This document shows positions 1 to 10,408 of a stretch of DNA of 64,000 nt, one piece after another (positions within the stretch are counted from its first letter, which is position 1; the number at the start of each line of letters is the position of its first letter). Made by a program: the position numbers and the translations under genes. The notes below the pieces were generated by a model, which was not told the origin of the DNA, searched no databases, and saw only the letters and a program-made list of their open reading frames with translations. The DNA is from Conus ventricosus (taxonomy: Eukaryota > Mollusca > Gastropoda > Neogastropoda > Conidae): the NCBI GenBank assembly GCA_018398815.1, contig CM031614.1, forward strand, positions 57,088,149 to 57,152,148, read 5' to 3'.

Positions 1-13
1 TGGTTGGTCACTT

Positions 14-140
14 GGGAATGATTCAGTATGAAGATGTATCTGGGTCTTCACTCTCAGGTCATGTGGGTGCTGCCAATGCTCTGGTGATTTGGGAATGATT
101 CAGCATTAACATGTATCTGGGTCTTCACTCTCAGGACATG
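14..140. repeat. Two-copy ~77-bp tandem duplication in an AP2A intron
   Basis: The stretch from GGGAATGATTCAG to CTCAGG and CATGTGGG occurs at 14-70 and again at 91-150 with few changes. The rest of 1-594 is intron with nothing else recognised. Confidence 0.7.
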
Positions 141-594
141 TGGGTGCCATTTGCAGTGTGCTTCAACTTCAGACCCCGAAATGTTGAGGTTGCTTCCAGA
201 GTTTCCTCCTGGTACAGACAAGTGGCATGTAACAGGACCATGGACAGTGTGCGACAAAGAGGAGAGTCCATTCAACAGCGGTGTACAGGGTGTGATAATG
301 AGAGGGGACAGTCCGTTTCACAGTGCTGTGGACAGTGTAGCAGCCCAGGTGCCATTGAACCATCAGCAGTAACTTGGACATCAGTGCAGACAGTACAGAT
401 GTATTGAAAATCGATTTTCACTAAGATGGCCGTAACTTAGGGGACCAAGAGGATGTAAGTTGACGTCGTTGTGGGGTCAGCAGTCAAATTTATATCGTGA
501 AGGTTGAGGGTATGCTGGTGGGTGATAATCTTCCTTTGCATTGAGGACTGTGGTGACTTCAGTGAGTGACATGGTGTTGTGATCTGTGGAACAG

Positions 595-669
595 GTGTGG
601 TACCGAGTGATTCAGATTGTGATCAACCGTGACGATGTGCAAGGCTACGCCGCCAAAACTGTCTTTGAG
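595..669 (+). CDS. AP2A: AP2A exon 1 of window (trunk)
   Basis: A 75-nt, phase 0-0 exon encoding [20 protein letters not shown] and then KTVFE, nearly invariant in animal alpha-adaptins. It is bounded by an ACAG acceptor and a GTAAAC donor. No indels are seen. Confidence 0.95.
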
Positions 670-1370
670 GTAAACTGGGTTGACATGGTGTATGGTGGGG
701 AGGTTGTACCTTAGGCTATCCGGTCAGTGCTCTCTCTCTTCATTCTCTGTTCCTTAAACGTCTTGGATGTCTCTTTTTCTCCCTTTATACTCTCCCTTCC
801 CCATCACTATCTCACTTCTAAGGTGTCTGTTCATTCGTTTTGCCTATTTACCCCTTTTCCCCCATTTTTCCTGCTTGTTAATATGTTATGTTTAATGTAT
901 TTTTGTTGTTGCATTGTAATCTTTTTCATGTGTCATTTGTGTTGTGTGTGTGTGTGTGTGTGTGTGTGTTGTTCTAACATTTTTTTTTGTTCCCTGATTA
1001 AGATAAATTCATGGCTTTCAGCCTCCTTGGTTCCCTGTGCGACGAAGGTGACCAGTGGCCCGTTTCTAGCTTCTGTCATGTATGTCTGGCTGAATTTCTG
1101 GCACCACCTCAGTTGTGACTGTGCCGCCCAATGTAGGACTTTTTCCCATTCACTGGAACAGGCTTGTGAGGTGTTGAGAACCAGACATTTTCAACACGGC
1201 ATTGTATTGACTGCTTTGTGTAGGCTGGTTGTCATGTGATTTGTGGAAACATGTGCGCAGTATGAGTGAAAACTGTATATTGTTGATTTTCTTTGTCACT
1301 GATTTTCTTTTTTTTTTGTCGTTGATTTTTTTTTTTTAATCATGGTTTACACTGTGATGCGACTGTGCAG
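670..1370 (+). other. AP2A intron
   Basis: Intron with a perfect TG microsatellite (~938-969) and T-runs. Open frames here do not resemble proteins and cross simple sequence. Nothing else is seen. Confidence 0.7.
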
Positions 1371-1468
1371 GCATTACAAGCCCCTGCCTGCCATGAGAAC
1401 ATGGTGAAAGTGGGGGGATACATCCTGGGGGAGTTTGGGAACCTCATCGCTGGGGACCCCAGGTCTAG
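1371..1468 (+). CDS. AP2A: AP2A exon 2 of window (trunk)
   Basis: A 98-nt exon encoding [10 protein letters not shown], then [20 protein letters not shown]. It follows a GTGCAG acceptor and ends before GTACGA. The split AG|T serine codon is completed by the next exon (phase 2). Confidence 0.95.
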
Positions 1469-2335
1469 GTACGACACTGTTTCCTTCCTGTCTCTGCCCG
1501 CGGTCTGAGTTCTTTTCAGGCGTGTTGGTTCTCAAATGTGTTTTATTTTTATACTAACCTGTGCTTTGTTTTGTTTTTTTTTTCTTTCAAGCATACTATT
1601 TCTCTGGTGTGTTTTCTTCTCATGTTTCTCTTGCAGTACGTATCCTCCTTTGTGATATGTTTTTCTTAAAATTGGAAGGTGACGAAAAACATGATTGACA
1701 ATTTCATGAATGTATTATTTGGATGCAGGTGCAGTCCCACTCAGTCCATTGAGTTAAGAGTTCTTTGTTGATTTGATTCATATAGAGAGAGAGTTAGAGT
1801 TCATGCTGAAAGTGACAGTGATGGAAACGGCATTGGAGTTCTTTTTGAATGTGGCTGTGGCAAAGATAACGACAGAGTGCTTAATGAATATGACTGTGAA
1901 GAAAACTAGGAATGAGCGCTTTTAGAAACCAGTGGCGAAGATGATGCTCTGACGTTCCATGGGATAGTTGGCCCTAGGATAAAGAACCAGTGTATTGAAC
2001 CCTCCAGAATAATCACAGAGGTCAAAGGATGCTGATTGGTTCAGCGTCACCCATGACAAAAGGTGGTGAATTGAATCACAGGAAACTAGGCCAAAGTCCA
2101 TCATTCTCCCAGTCAGCAGTCTATGATCCCGGGACAGATTTTCTGAGTTGTGTCCCTTGGTATTGCCATACTTGCCTCAAGGGCCTGAGTTGTCCGGTTT
2201 AGGGTGCCTTCTTTTTCATGTAGAGACATGAGGTAAGAGACATCTACCCACGTTTTAAGGATGTTGCTCATAGTTGGCTGTCAGAGTGGTTGTGGTCTGT
2301 ACCTGCCTCACAGTCAAAAGCCTCCATCGTGTTGT

Positions 2336-2375
<40 letters not shown>

Positions 2376-2417
2376 GTTTTTTTTTTGTGTGTGTGTGTGT
2401 TGTGTGTGTGTGTTGTG

Positions 2418-2451
<34 letters not shown>
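1469..2451 (+). other. AP2A intron with terminal TG microsatellite
   Basis: The intron's last ~115 bp (about 2337-2450) is a TG repeat interrupted by a T-run. It serves directly as the tract before the acceptor. No gene is seen elsewhere in it. Confidence 0.7.
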
Positions 2452-2452
<1 letters not shown>

Positions 2453-2581
2453 CCCATGGTGCAGTTCCAGCTGCTGCACTCCAAGTACCACCTGTGCAGC
2501 GCCAACACCCGCGGCCTGCTGCTGTCCACCTACATCAAGTTCATCAACCTCTTCCCTGAGATCAAGCACAACATTCAGGAG
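2452..2581 (+). CDS. AP2A: AP2A exon 3 of window (trunk)
   Basis: A 130-nt exon encoding [15 protein letters not shown] through [19 protein letters not shown]. The acceptor AG sits directly at the end of a ~115-bp TG microsatellite. The donor is GTCAGC. With the previous exon the length is an exact multiple of three. Confidence 0.95.
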
Positions 2582-3136
2582 GTCAGCACTGAAACCCCCC
2601 CCCCCCCCCCCCCCCCCCCCTTAACACCCCCCACCCTCCCCATAGACTCCGGTCCTTGTTCACAGTGGATAGACTGGGGTGGGATGGGGAGGGTGAGAGG
2701 GAGGGAGGGAGAGAGAGGAGGGGATGAGGGTCATGTTTAAGGTCAGCTGATGGAAGAACAGGGTTGGGGAGAGGAGAGGCTGTGTGCCAGGTATCGGGAC
2801 AAGGTGCCGACTTGATTGAAAGTGTCTCTGTCATTGTCAAGGTCTGGCATCTGATGTCTGATGTGCAGATGAATCTGCGAGGTAGTCATTGCCAGGACAT
2901 GTGTGGAGACATGGGTATATCGATGTTCTTGACTCTTTGTGTGTGGGTGGGTGGGAGATTGTGTGCATTCGTGTGTGTTTAGAGGACACTTACAATTGTA
3001 GACATCACATTCAATCAATCATAGCTCAGCTGAAACAGTGTGGCTTAGTAAATGCCCAGTTTCAGAGAGTACTGCACTGAACGACAACTTTTCGCTGAAC
3101 TGCTGTGTGTGTGACTGTGTGTGTGGGGGTGTGCAG
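2582..3136 (+). other. AP2A intron with poly-C tract
   Basis: A run of about 26 C lies at 2596-2621, followed by purine-rich sequence and short TG stretches. Nothing coding is recognised. Confidence 0.6.
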
Positions 3137-3238
3137 GTGCTACGCAGTGACAACAACCTGAGGAACCCCGACGTGGAGCTGCAGCAGAGAGCCATCGAGT
3201 ATCTCCAGCTCAGCACTGTGGCCTCCGCAGACGTCCTG
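3137..3238 (+). CDS. AP2A: AP2A exon 4 of window (trunk)
   Basis: A 102-nt, phase 0-0 exon encoding [19 protein letters not shown] and then [15 protein letters not shown]. It ends CCTG|GTCAGT. That donor motif is repeated in every unit of the minisatellite that follows. Confidence 0.95.
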
Positions 3239-3623
3239 GTCAGTGTTCCTGCATCATGGGGATTCCCCCACACCACATGTGTTGTGCAGTCTGTGGGTCT
3301 GTCTGATTACCTCCCCCCTGGTCAGTGCCCCCCACACGTGTGTTGTGCAGTCTGTGGGTCTGTCTGATTACCTCCCCTGGTCAGTGCCCCCCACACAACA
3401 TGTGTTGTGCAGTGTGTGGGTCTGTGCGTCTGTCTGATTACCTCCCCTGGTCAGTGCCCCCCCCCCCCCCCACATGTATTATGCAGTGTGTGGGTCTGTC
3501 TGATTACCTCCCCTGGTGAGTCCCACCCCCCCCCCCCACACACACATGTTTTATGCAGTGTGTAGGTCTGTCTGATTACCTCCCCTGGTCGGTCCCACCC
3601 CCACCCCCCCACATACCACATGT
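3229..3623 (+). repeat. ~65-bp minisatellite seeded at the AP2A exon 4 donor, left part
   Basis: Units contain CCTGGTCAGTGCCCCCCACA, ACATGTRTTRTGCAG and GGGTCTGTCTGATTACCTCC. The first unit starts with the true exon donor CCTG|GTCAGT at 3235-3244. Poly-C length varies from unit to unit. The array is split by the DIRS element and resumes at 10409. Confidence 0.85.
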
Positions 3624-3637
3624 TTAATTACACATAC

Positions 3638-3774
3638 TATACCGTGGCTCACTAATGCAATAAGCGGCAGCAATTTGCTATCCCTGCCTCGTATATACAA
3701 TAAAGTCCGTACGGACAACAAAACCCTGAAAGGGCCTCGTGCCTTGCGCATGCTCAGAAGCACCCTCTTTTCTC
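3638..3774 (+). repeat. DIRS left inverted terminal repeat
   Basis: Reads ACCGTGGCTCACTAATGCAA onward to CTCAGAAGC. It matches the reverse complement of 10230-10364 at nearly every position, with a few one-base indels. Confidence 0.92.
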
Positions 3775-4051
3775 GGCAGCCATTTTCCCGTTAAGCCGCG
3801 TATTCACGAGCAGCTAAGTATTTTTTGACTTTTCTCGCAATCGACCGATTGTTGTTGCTGTTCGTTGGTGTCCTTGCTTATGTTTTCACTTAAGGGAGAA
3901 ACGTACATGAAGCGATTGGGTGGTAAGGCGAGAATTAAGAAGGTTTCGTCTTTCGATTCCCGTATCTCGCCAGCAGGCTCAGGCTCTTTGTCTATAGCTC
4001 CGCCAAAACCTCCTCTCCCTTCAGCGTCACTTTCTCCCAAGGGTTCACTTC

Positions 4052-4240
4052 AACTCAGCTGCGGTTCTGTTGTTGTGACAGCGAGCGCTTTCTCGCAACC
4101 CACATTTTGTGGCGGTGATCGGCTCAGCTGCGGTTCTGTCGATTCCGCCCCTTTGCCTCATAACGGTGAGCGACTCAGCTGCGGTTCTGTCGCACCGTTA
4201 GTGCATCCTGTGTCCAGTTCAGCTGCGGTTCTACTGCGCA
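4052..4240 (+). repeat. Short spaced repeat in DIRS 5' region
   Basis: CAGCTGCGGTTCT occurs four times at ~45-65 base spacing (about 4057, 4123, 4171, 4219). In one frame it encodes a recurring Leu-Ser-Cys-Gly-Ser-Val, so it may be an amplified part of the gag N terminus. Confidence 0.7.
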
Positions 4241-4381
4241 CAGTTCGATTCCCATGGCAGAATCGAAGATGCACGGGCCCTCTACGGAGGCGCCGGGCAA
4301 TGACGTAGACTATTCGTCACCCTCCCCCTTTCGCTCGGTAGGCGATCCAAGGGAAGCAACTCCTGCTCAAGGGCTTGAATC

Positions 4382-5881
4382 TTGCTCGGACCCGGTTGTT
4401 TCCCTTCCCCCGCCTCATGTGTCTGCCTCTCCTTTTGGGCAGACCACCGGGGTTTCGCCCTCTTTCCCGAGCACCCCTCAGGGGACCGGCGCATTAGGCC
4501 CCCACTTTCTGGGTTGGGCCAGCAGCCACATTCTCAGCCCCCCCCTATCATGGGGTCAGGGCCCTTTGCCTTGGGCGCCATGGGCCCAATGGCAATATCC
4601 CCCGACCATGGGCTTTCCACAGCCCCTGCTCCGGGGTTTCCCTGGTGGGCGGGTTTTATGCCCAGCCCTCCACCAGTGCAGGCCTCTCCCTCCCAGGCCC
4701 CCTTGGCCCACCCGGGGACTGATCCCTCTCCCGGAATGTCTGGGGAATCAGCCATCCCAGGCCACTCTGGGCTTTCGCCGCGCACCGCTTCGCCAAGGGC
4801 GGCCACCCCATCGGTCTGTGGATCCGACCTGTGGGATTCGGAGTCAGAGGAAGAGGACCAGTCACCCGGTTCTTATTCCTTCCAGGACTCGGTGGCTTTT
4901 CTGGCTTCCCTTGTTCCGGAGGCGGTGTCATCCTCTCAGGAGGTCAGAGCCCCTGCCCTTCGGCAGCGGAACTCGCCCTGGGATCTCGCCCATTGGCAGC
5001 TAGGCCCCTCTCTGCTAAAGGAGTCGGGCATGGTGGCCGATTGCATGAGGAGGGCCCAAATAAGAGTCAGGGGCACGGAGGCACAGGACCCCATGCCCGG
5101 TTCTGTCCCCGATTTCCCTAGTGCGCTGGCGTGCGGGAAGTTCCTCAAGCCAGAGAGGCTTCCATTTGCCAAGAAGGCCTTCTTAGCAAATGACACTATC
5201 CCAGAAGCCTCTCTCCCCCTCTCCCAGGAGGACCTCCTCCTGGTCCAGGAGAGGTCAAAATCACTCGCTAGGCAGGTATCCCTCTTAGAGCGCTGCCTTG
5301 CCGAGTGGGAAGAGTCGGCGAGGAGGGGCTTGGAGGCTATCTCAGTTATGGATTCTTTTCTAGGGGGGCTAGTGTCTGCCCTTAAGGATCCTGATTCAGA
5401 TTCCTTCACCATTCGCCAGTCCGCGGACCCAGCTGCGGTGGTAGCCTGTATTCAGTCAATGGCTGAAGGGCTTAAGTATTCAGCTGGGGCCTTCGCTAGG
5501 CTCCATCTGAACTCAGTACTAGCGAGGAGGGATGCGGTCCTTTTGGCATCTTCTGTGGCCCGTTCTCCCTCTGCCCGCGCCTCCCTCAGAGCCTTGCCAG
5601 TCAAGTCAGGGTCTCTGTTTGGGAATCACGTACAGGCTACCATTAAGAGCCAGGCCGAGATTAGGCGTGACCTCGCCTTTCAATCAGGCCCCCCTCCCCC
5701 CTGCCCCGGTTCAAAACGCAAGGCGCCAGCGCCTTTCTCATCACCGGGTCCCTCGCAACCCAAGGGACGACGGTCATTTGGACCCCGGGGGACCCGAGGC
5801 AGGCAACCCAGCAGGGGTTGGCCTCAGGCTCGGCCGGCGGGTCCGAAAGCTCCCACGCCTCAGACAGCCACACCCCAATGA
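4382..5881 (+). CDS. DIRS gag-like ORF (ORF1)
   Basis: A ~499-residue open frame, proline- and glycine-rich at the N terminus, with an acidic patch (SESEEED), a helical middle (about residues 280-420) and a basic, Pro/Gly/Arg-rich C terminus (KGRRSFGPRGTRGRQPSRGW) typical of a nucleic-acid-binding Gag tail. The true start is uncertain. Open frames at 3865-4308 and 4254-5003 suggest the ORF begins further upstream and is broken by frameshifts. The stop (ATGA) overlaps a possible start of the pol frame, which the hAT-like insertion then interrupts 50 bases later. No sequence family was recognised beyond position and composition. Confidence 0.7.
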   Translation: MLGPGCFPSPASCVCLSFWADHRGFALFPEHPSGDRRIRPPLSGLGQQPHSQPPPIMGSGPFALGAMGPMAISPDHGLSTAPAPGFPWWAGFMPSPPPVQASPSQAPLAHPGTDPSPGMSGESAIPGHSGLSPRTASPRAATPSVCGSDLWDSESEEEDQSPGSYSFQDSVAFLASLVPEAVSSSQEVRAPALRQRNSPWDLAHWQLGPSLLKESGMVADCMRRAQIRVRGTEAQDPMPGSVPDFPSALACGKFLKPERLPFAKKAFLANDTIPEASLPLSQEDLLLVQERSKSLARQVSLLERCLAEWEESARRGLEAISVMDSFLGGLVSALKDPDSDSFTIRQSADPAAVVACIQSMAEGLKYSAGAFARLHLNSVLARRDAVLLASSVARSPSARASLRALPVKSGSLFGNHVQATIKSQAEIRRDLAFQSGPPPPCPGSKRKAPAPFSSPGPSQPKGRRSFGPRGTRGRQPSRGWPQARPAGPKAPTPQTATPQ

Positions 5882-5930
5882 CTTGCCCCCGACCTGGGCA
5901 CTTCACCCAGGGCGGTCCTGTGGGCAGTCC

Positions 5931-7073
5931 AGACCTGTTTACCCTTACGATTTTTTCGTAATTATCACGAAAAAAAATTGAAATTACGGAAACGGGAAAA
6001 AAATTACGAAAAATAATAAATCAAACAACAGCAAAATTGTACAAGTGTTTGCGCTGGTTTTGAAACGGTGGATTGTAGTAACTCTGGATCCGGGTTCCCA
6101 GAATGCAACGCGTAAACATTTGCAGTACGTTCAAGGTGGCGTCGTCGTCGAAGCGAGCTCATACTAAAAGCGCGCCTGATCACAAAGAAAAAAAAGCAAG
6201 AGTGTTGCAGAAGTTCAAAGACAGTTACACGAAAACGCCTGGAATACAGCGTTCGACGTTGGGTGATAATTACGCATTCTGTGTGTACTGCCTGACTGAC
6301 ATTAACATCAGTCACTCAGGTCAGTTCGACATTGAAACGCATTGCAAGCCAATGAAGCATACAAAATATGTCACTGCCAAAAAAGATGCAGAAAAGTGTC
6401 CGAAACTACCAGCGTTTTTTAGCAGTACGCCGAAAAGCCTGAAGTGCTTGATGTGACAAGAGCAGAGGTCATGTTGACTGAAACGTTAGTGAAGTTAAAC
6501 GTGCCTCTGTCGGCAGCAGACACTTTGAAGAAGGTTGTAAAAGCAGATCAGAGGGCCCTTCCATGGGTCTAAGGACTCTAGAGAGCCTAATGATTGTGAA
6601 CCCGTCAAGGTGAGCCTTGGAAAGGCACTACTCTGACAATGAGCTTAGGGCATTGAAATCTGCCTCACCCAATCCAAAGGCAAGAAAAAACTAGTGAATG
6701 TTGTACATGAAATCAGTTGAGCCTTGTGGGGAAATTGACAACAGTGTTATTTTCCAGTTTGGACTACTTGTGGATTTTAATATATGGTTGCCTTTAGAGT
6801 CCTACACCCATCCCACTTTTCAAGACTGAACACAGTCAGAAGATCAGAAGCAGTTAATAACAGGTTAGTAATCTGAGTGTGAAAGAGAAAAGACCAACAG
6901 CTTGCTTTTATAGGTCCCCAAGTGACTACTGGTTGTATCATAGTAAAACTTATTATTTTATTGCTATGAACAAAACAAAAAAATCGGCTGTGCGCTGGAT
7001 TACAGATTTTTTTTCAAAATTACTAATTTTGAAATCAGAAATACTAATTGGCAAAACAGGGGTATACAGGTCT
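5931..7073 (+). mobile_element. Nested hAT-like DNA transposon remnant
   Basis: A 1.14-kb insertion inside the DIRS pol region. Its ends are inverted repeats, AGACCTGTTTACCC and the complement AGACCTGTATACCC (13 of 14). The flanks GGCAGTCC (5923-5930) and GGCAGTCT (7074-7081) match 7 of 8, as for the 8-bp target duplication of hAT elements. An alternative reading gives CAGACC ends with a perfect 6-bp GCAGTC duplication. It keeps only the N-terminal zinc-finger part of a transposase, so it is an internally deleted, non-autonomous copy. Confidence 0.75.
6103..6456 (+). pseudogene. BED-type zinc finger N terminus of hAT-like transposase
   Basis: A basic N-terminal stretch is followed by FCVYCLTDINISHSGQFDIE, then HCKPMKHTKY. 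The Cys-X2-Cys and later His-X4-His spacing is the BED-like finger seen ahead of many hAT-family transposases. After a frameshift near 6440 another frame continues with DVTRAEVMLTETLVKLNVPL to about 6570, resembling the usual post-finger segment. The catalytic domain is absent. Confidence 0.7.
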
Positions 7074-7099
7074 GGCAGTCTGTCCAGGCACCTCAGTGC

Positions 7100-8597
7100 C
7101 TGGGAGCGGCTTCCCGCAAGCCCTTGGGCTCTGCGGGGTGTTTCAGGTCGGGGTTTCATCTTCCTTGGAGTGCAGTGAAGGCTCCTCTCACTCCTTTCCC
7201 CCCCCCCTTTCGCTCCTCCTCGGGTCTGGCGGCCTCTCAGGCCTTAGACCAGGAGGTCCTTTCGCTGTTAGCAGGGGAGCCACGGAGGAAGTCCTCTTCC
7301 ATTCCTCGCCGGGTTTTATGGCCGCATTTTCGTGGTTCCCAAAGCTTCTGGAGGATGGAGACCGGTTTTTAGATCTCTCGCCCTTGAACAGGTTTCTTTA
7401 TCGTCCTCCGTTTTCGGATGGATAACCCCCATGTCAACCCGCGATGCCATGCATCCTGGCGACTGGGCGGTATCCATCGACTTGAAAGATGCGTACTTCC
7501 ATCTCTTGATCCACCCAAGGGACAGGAAGTACCTCCGCTTCGTGTGGAGAGGCCGCGTTTTTCAGTTCAGGGCTCTTCCTTGTGGACTAGCCCCGGCCCC
7601 TTGGGTTTTCAACGAAGGTTGGCTGGGGAAACTTTGCTTGCATGTTCGGGAGAAAGGAATTCGTCTGAAGGCCTATCTAGACGATTGGCTTCTTCTTGCC
7701 TCATCCAGCACTCTGTGCTCCCATGCAAGCCGACAGGTTTTAAGCCTCTGTCAGCAGCTGGGATTTGTTCGCAACGAGGAGAAGTCCGATCTCACCCCGT
7801 CGCAGCGGTTTCAGTTTTTGGGCATGTCCTTCCATCACCACCGACTGGCTGGTCTCTCCAACCCCCCAGCGCCTGGTTCGCCTCCAGCACCTCTTGGCCA
7901 CCTCCTTTCCTTGGATCAGGCGCCAGCCAGGAAGCTGGCCTCTCTTCTGGGTCTGATGGAGTTCCTTGGCCCCTTAGTACCCTCGGACGTCTGCACAAAC
8001 GCCGGTTTCAGCGCCTCTTTCGCAAGCGTTGGTCTCAGGCACGGCAGTCGTGGGACCTTCCGGTCCCTCTCGGTCAGTGGTTCCAATCATCGGTGGTCCA
8101 GTGGCACTCCAGTCCTGGCTAGCTCAGGGGTTCCCTTTCTCTCCCCCTCCTCCACAGGAGGACCTGTTCACGGACGCGTCCCAGTCGGGTGGGGTCCCCA
8201 CGTCAGCTCTCTGACGGCCTCCGCGCAATGGTCCCCGGAGATGGGGTCCTGGCATATCAATCGGCTAGAGCTGAAAGCCGTGTTCCAAGCCCTCATGGAG
8301 TTTCTTCCCTTCCTCAAAGGGAAACACATTCTCCTCAACACCGACAACACGACTGTGGCGTGTTATATCAACAAGCTAGGGGGGGGCGCGTTCTCACTCC
8401 CTGTCCTGAGGGCAGAACAGCTTCTTCTTTGGTGCGAGACACAATCAATCCGGATCTCGGCCAAACATGTTCCTGGGAAGATCAACATTCTCGCGGACTC
8501 CCTCAGCAGGTCGCTACATGGTTCTTCCCTCAGATTGGACTCTCGTCCACTCGATCCTGGAACCTCTCTGGACGGTATGGTTAAAAACCGCAGGTAG
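7100..8597 (+). pseudogene. DIRS reverse transcriptase and RNase H (frameshifted)
   Basis: Pieces in three frames before about 7440 (QALDQEVLSLL, ATEEVLFHSSPGF, VPKASGGWRPVF, DLSPLNRFLYRPPF) are followed by one long frame. That frame has the RT core AVSIDLKDAYFHLLIHPRDR, RKYLRFVWRGRVFQF and the catalytic box YLDDWLLLA (YLDD at 7674-7685). RNase H follows: TDASQSGG at about 8169, then HINRLELKAVFQAL, NTDNTTVACYINK and HVPGKINILADSLSR. This motif set is typical of DIRS-type elements. At least four frame breaks make this copy inactive as read, although some may be sequence errors. Confidence 0.88.
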
Positions 8598-9010
8598 ACC
8601 TGTTCGCCACCCGTTTCAACCACCGTCTTCAGCTGTATGTCTCCCCAGTTCCGGATCCGGCAGCGGGGCTGTGGACGCCCTGTCCATCCCTTGGTCCGGC
8701 CTGACGGGCTATGCCTTTCCCCGTTCCCCATTCTGGGAATAGTTCTCCGCAAGGCAAGGGAAGATGCAGCCACGCTTATTCTTGTGGCTCCACGCTGGCC
8801 GGCCCAAGCGTGGTTTCCGGAACTGTTTACACTGTCTCACGTGCCTCCGATACCGCTCGCCTTAAAGGCAAAGTCCCTGCTTCAGCGCGGTCAGGCATTC
8901 CACACGGCAATCCAAACGTGCTGCATCTTCACGCCTGGCTACTGTGCGGGTACGCGCTGTCTGCACGAGGCGCCTCCCCAGCAGTAATAGGCCTCGTGGA
9001 ACATGCCCAC
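8597..9010 (+). pseudogene. DIRS linker region between RNase H and recombinase
   Basis: Across frame shifts this encodes VDALSIPWSGLTGYAF, then VLRKAREDAATLILVAPRWP and WFPELFTLS, a segment commonly found downstream of RNase H in DIRS elements. No separate catalytic motif is recognised, and no methyltransferase-like domain was seen. Confidence 0.6.
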
Positions 9011-9061
9011 AGGTCAGGCACCCAAAGCGTCTATTAGCGTCCACTGGAATGGCTGGCTCTC

Positions 9062-10010
9062 TTGGTGCTCCAGCCACGCAGTATCCCTCATTCTCCTTCT
9101 CAATGCCAATTGGCGAACTACCTAGCCTTTCTTTCATCAGAGAGAAAACTTTCAGCCTCCTCTGTTAAGGTTCACAGGGCGGCTATTTCCACCACTATCC
9201 GCCAGTTAGGGGGCCTCTCCTTCGGGGACGACCCTCTTCTGCGGGATCTGGTCAGAGGAGCGGCCCTACAGGAGGCCGATGCCCCCGTCTTTATCCCGGC
9301 ATGGGATCTTTTCTTAGTCCTCTCCTCCCTCAGGCTCCCCCCTTTCGAGCCATCCGGGAGTGTTCTCTGAAATTCCTTTCCTTCAAAACAGCCTTTCTCG
9401 TTTCCCTGGCCTCAGGGAGGCGCTGCAGTGAAGTCACGCCCTTAGTGGCCTGCTGGGGACGTCGCCTCCGAACCCGGGTGGCTCCATATCTCTTCGCCTC
9501 CTCCCGGAATTTTTAGCAAAAACCAGTTGCCAGGGTCTTCTTCCCCGACTATCTCCATTCTTCCTCTCACTTCTATTTCTCGCCCAGACGACGAAGACCG
9601 CACTCTCTGTCCGGTGCGCGCTCTGCGGGAGTATAGGAAACGCACGAAACCTTCTCGCTCCAAGCAGCGCCACCTGTTTCTCTCTTACAACGAAAGTTAT
9701 AAAGGGGGACATCAGGCGCTCTTCAATCTCTCGATGGCTGAGAGAAGTCATTAAAGCTGCGTACGCGAGAAACCCGAAGGGGATTTGGCTGTTTTCTCAC
9801 CTAGACCTCATGAGATTAGGGCATGGGCGTCTTCGCTGGCAGTAGCTCTAATGCCAACATCCAGAGTGTGTTAGATGCCGCATATTGGCGGTCCCCTGGC
9901 ACCTTCATCCAATTCTTACTGCGCGAAAGTTTCTCGTCTGCGTGATGATGGGTCTGGGGCATCGCATCAGCTGTGGTGGCGCAACACTCCATCTCAGCCA
10001 CACGCTCCGG
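9062..10010 (+). pseudogene. DIRS tyrosine recombinase (frameshifted)
   Basis: Starts with YLAFLSSERKLSASSVKVHR and AAISTTIRQLGG, an N-terminal DNA-binding-like segment. Then come FLSFKTAFLVSLASGRRCSE, containing the first catalytic Arg, a block CPVRALREYRKRT, and HEIRAWASSLA (9809 onward), matching the His-X-X-Arg box. The expected catalytic Tyr codon is near 9917 but lies at a frame break. Tyrosine recombinases replace the integrase of LTR elements and insert circular DNA. Confidence 0.82.
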
Positions 10011-10069
10011 CTCTTCTCGCTCCTCCAGGCGGTAACCAGGTGAGCCCTCCTTCCAGGTAGTGCGACTCT

Positions 10070-10161
10070 GCATTAGTGAGCCACGGTATAGTATGTGTTT
10101 AATTAAAAGGAAATTTTTATTCTAAAATTACGTTTAATCTAACATACTTACCGTGGCTCAC
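10070..10161 (-). repeat. DIRS internal complementary region
   Basis: The first ~35 bases (CATTAGTGAGCCACGGTATA) are the reverse complement of the left end of the element. The next ~55 (TTATTCTAAAATTACGTTTA) are the reverse complement of the right end, including its unique outer part. The two ends are therefore joined head to tail here, as expected of the template that restores the ends of a circular DIRS intermediate. Confidence 0.9.
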
Positions 10162-10229
10162 GCAGAGACCTCCCTACCTCCCCGCCTTCTTGTTCCTTCA
10201 GGAGTTCTCAGTCCGGGTTTAATATACCT

Positions 10230-10370
10230 CGAAAAGAGGATGCTTCTGAGCATGCGCAGGCACGAGGCCCTTTCAGGGGTTTTGTTGTCCGTACGGACTT
10301 TATTGTATACGAGGCAGGGATAGCAATTGCTGCCGCTTATTGCAATTAGTGAGCCACGGTAAGTATGTTA
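10230..10370 (-). repeat. DIRS right inverted terminal repeat
   Basis: The reverse complement matches the left repeat, including GTCCGTACGGAC and AGGGCCTCGTGCC. The outer ~40 bases past it (to 10408) are unique to the right end and reappear inverted inside the internal complementary region. Confidence 0.92.
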
Positions 10371-10408
10371 GATTTAAACGTAATTTTAGAATTAAAAATT
10401 TCCTTTTT

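Larger units (their letters stand above)
3624..10408 (+). mobile_element. DIRS-type tyrosine-recombinase retrotransposon (interrupted)
   Basis: The element has inverted terminal repeats (3638-3774 and 10230-10370), a gag-like ORF, a DIRS-type reverse transcriptase with RNase H, a tyrosine recombinase region and an internal complementary region (10070-10161). That architecture defines the DIRS group. It sits inside one unit of the AP2A intron minisatellite, between ACCACATGT and TGTGCAG, and no target-site duplication is evident, as known for DIRS elements. Several frameshifts and a nested hAT-like insertion (5931-7073) make this copy non-autonomous. The edges are placed from the array sequence and are good to a few bases. 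Confidence 0.92.

Noticed and set aside
727..1239. 170-codon open frame
   Set aside because: Lies in an intron between two confirmed exons, crosses a TG microsatellite, hydrophobic low-complexity product.
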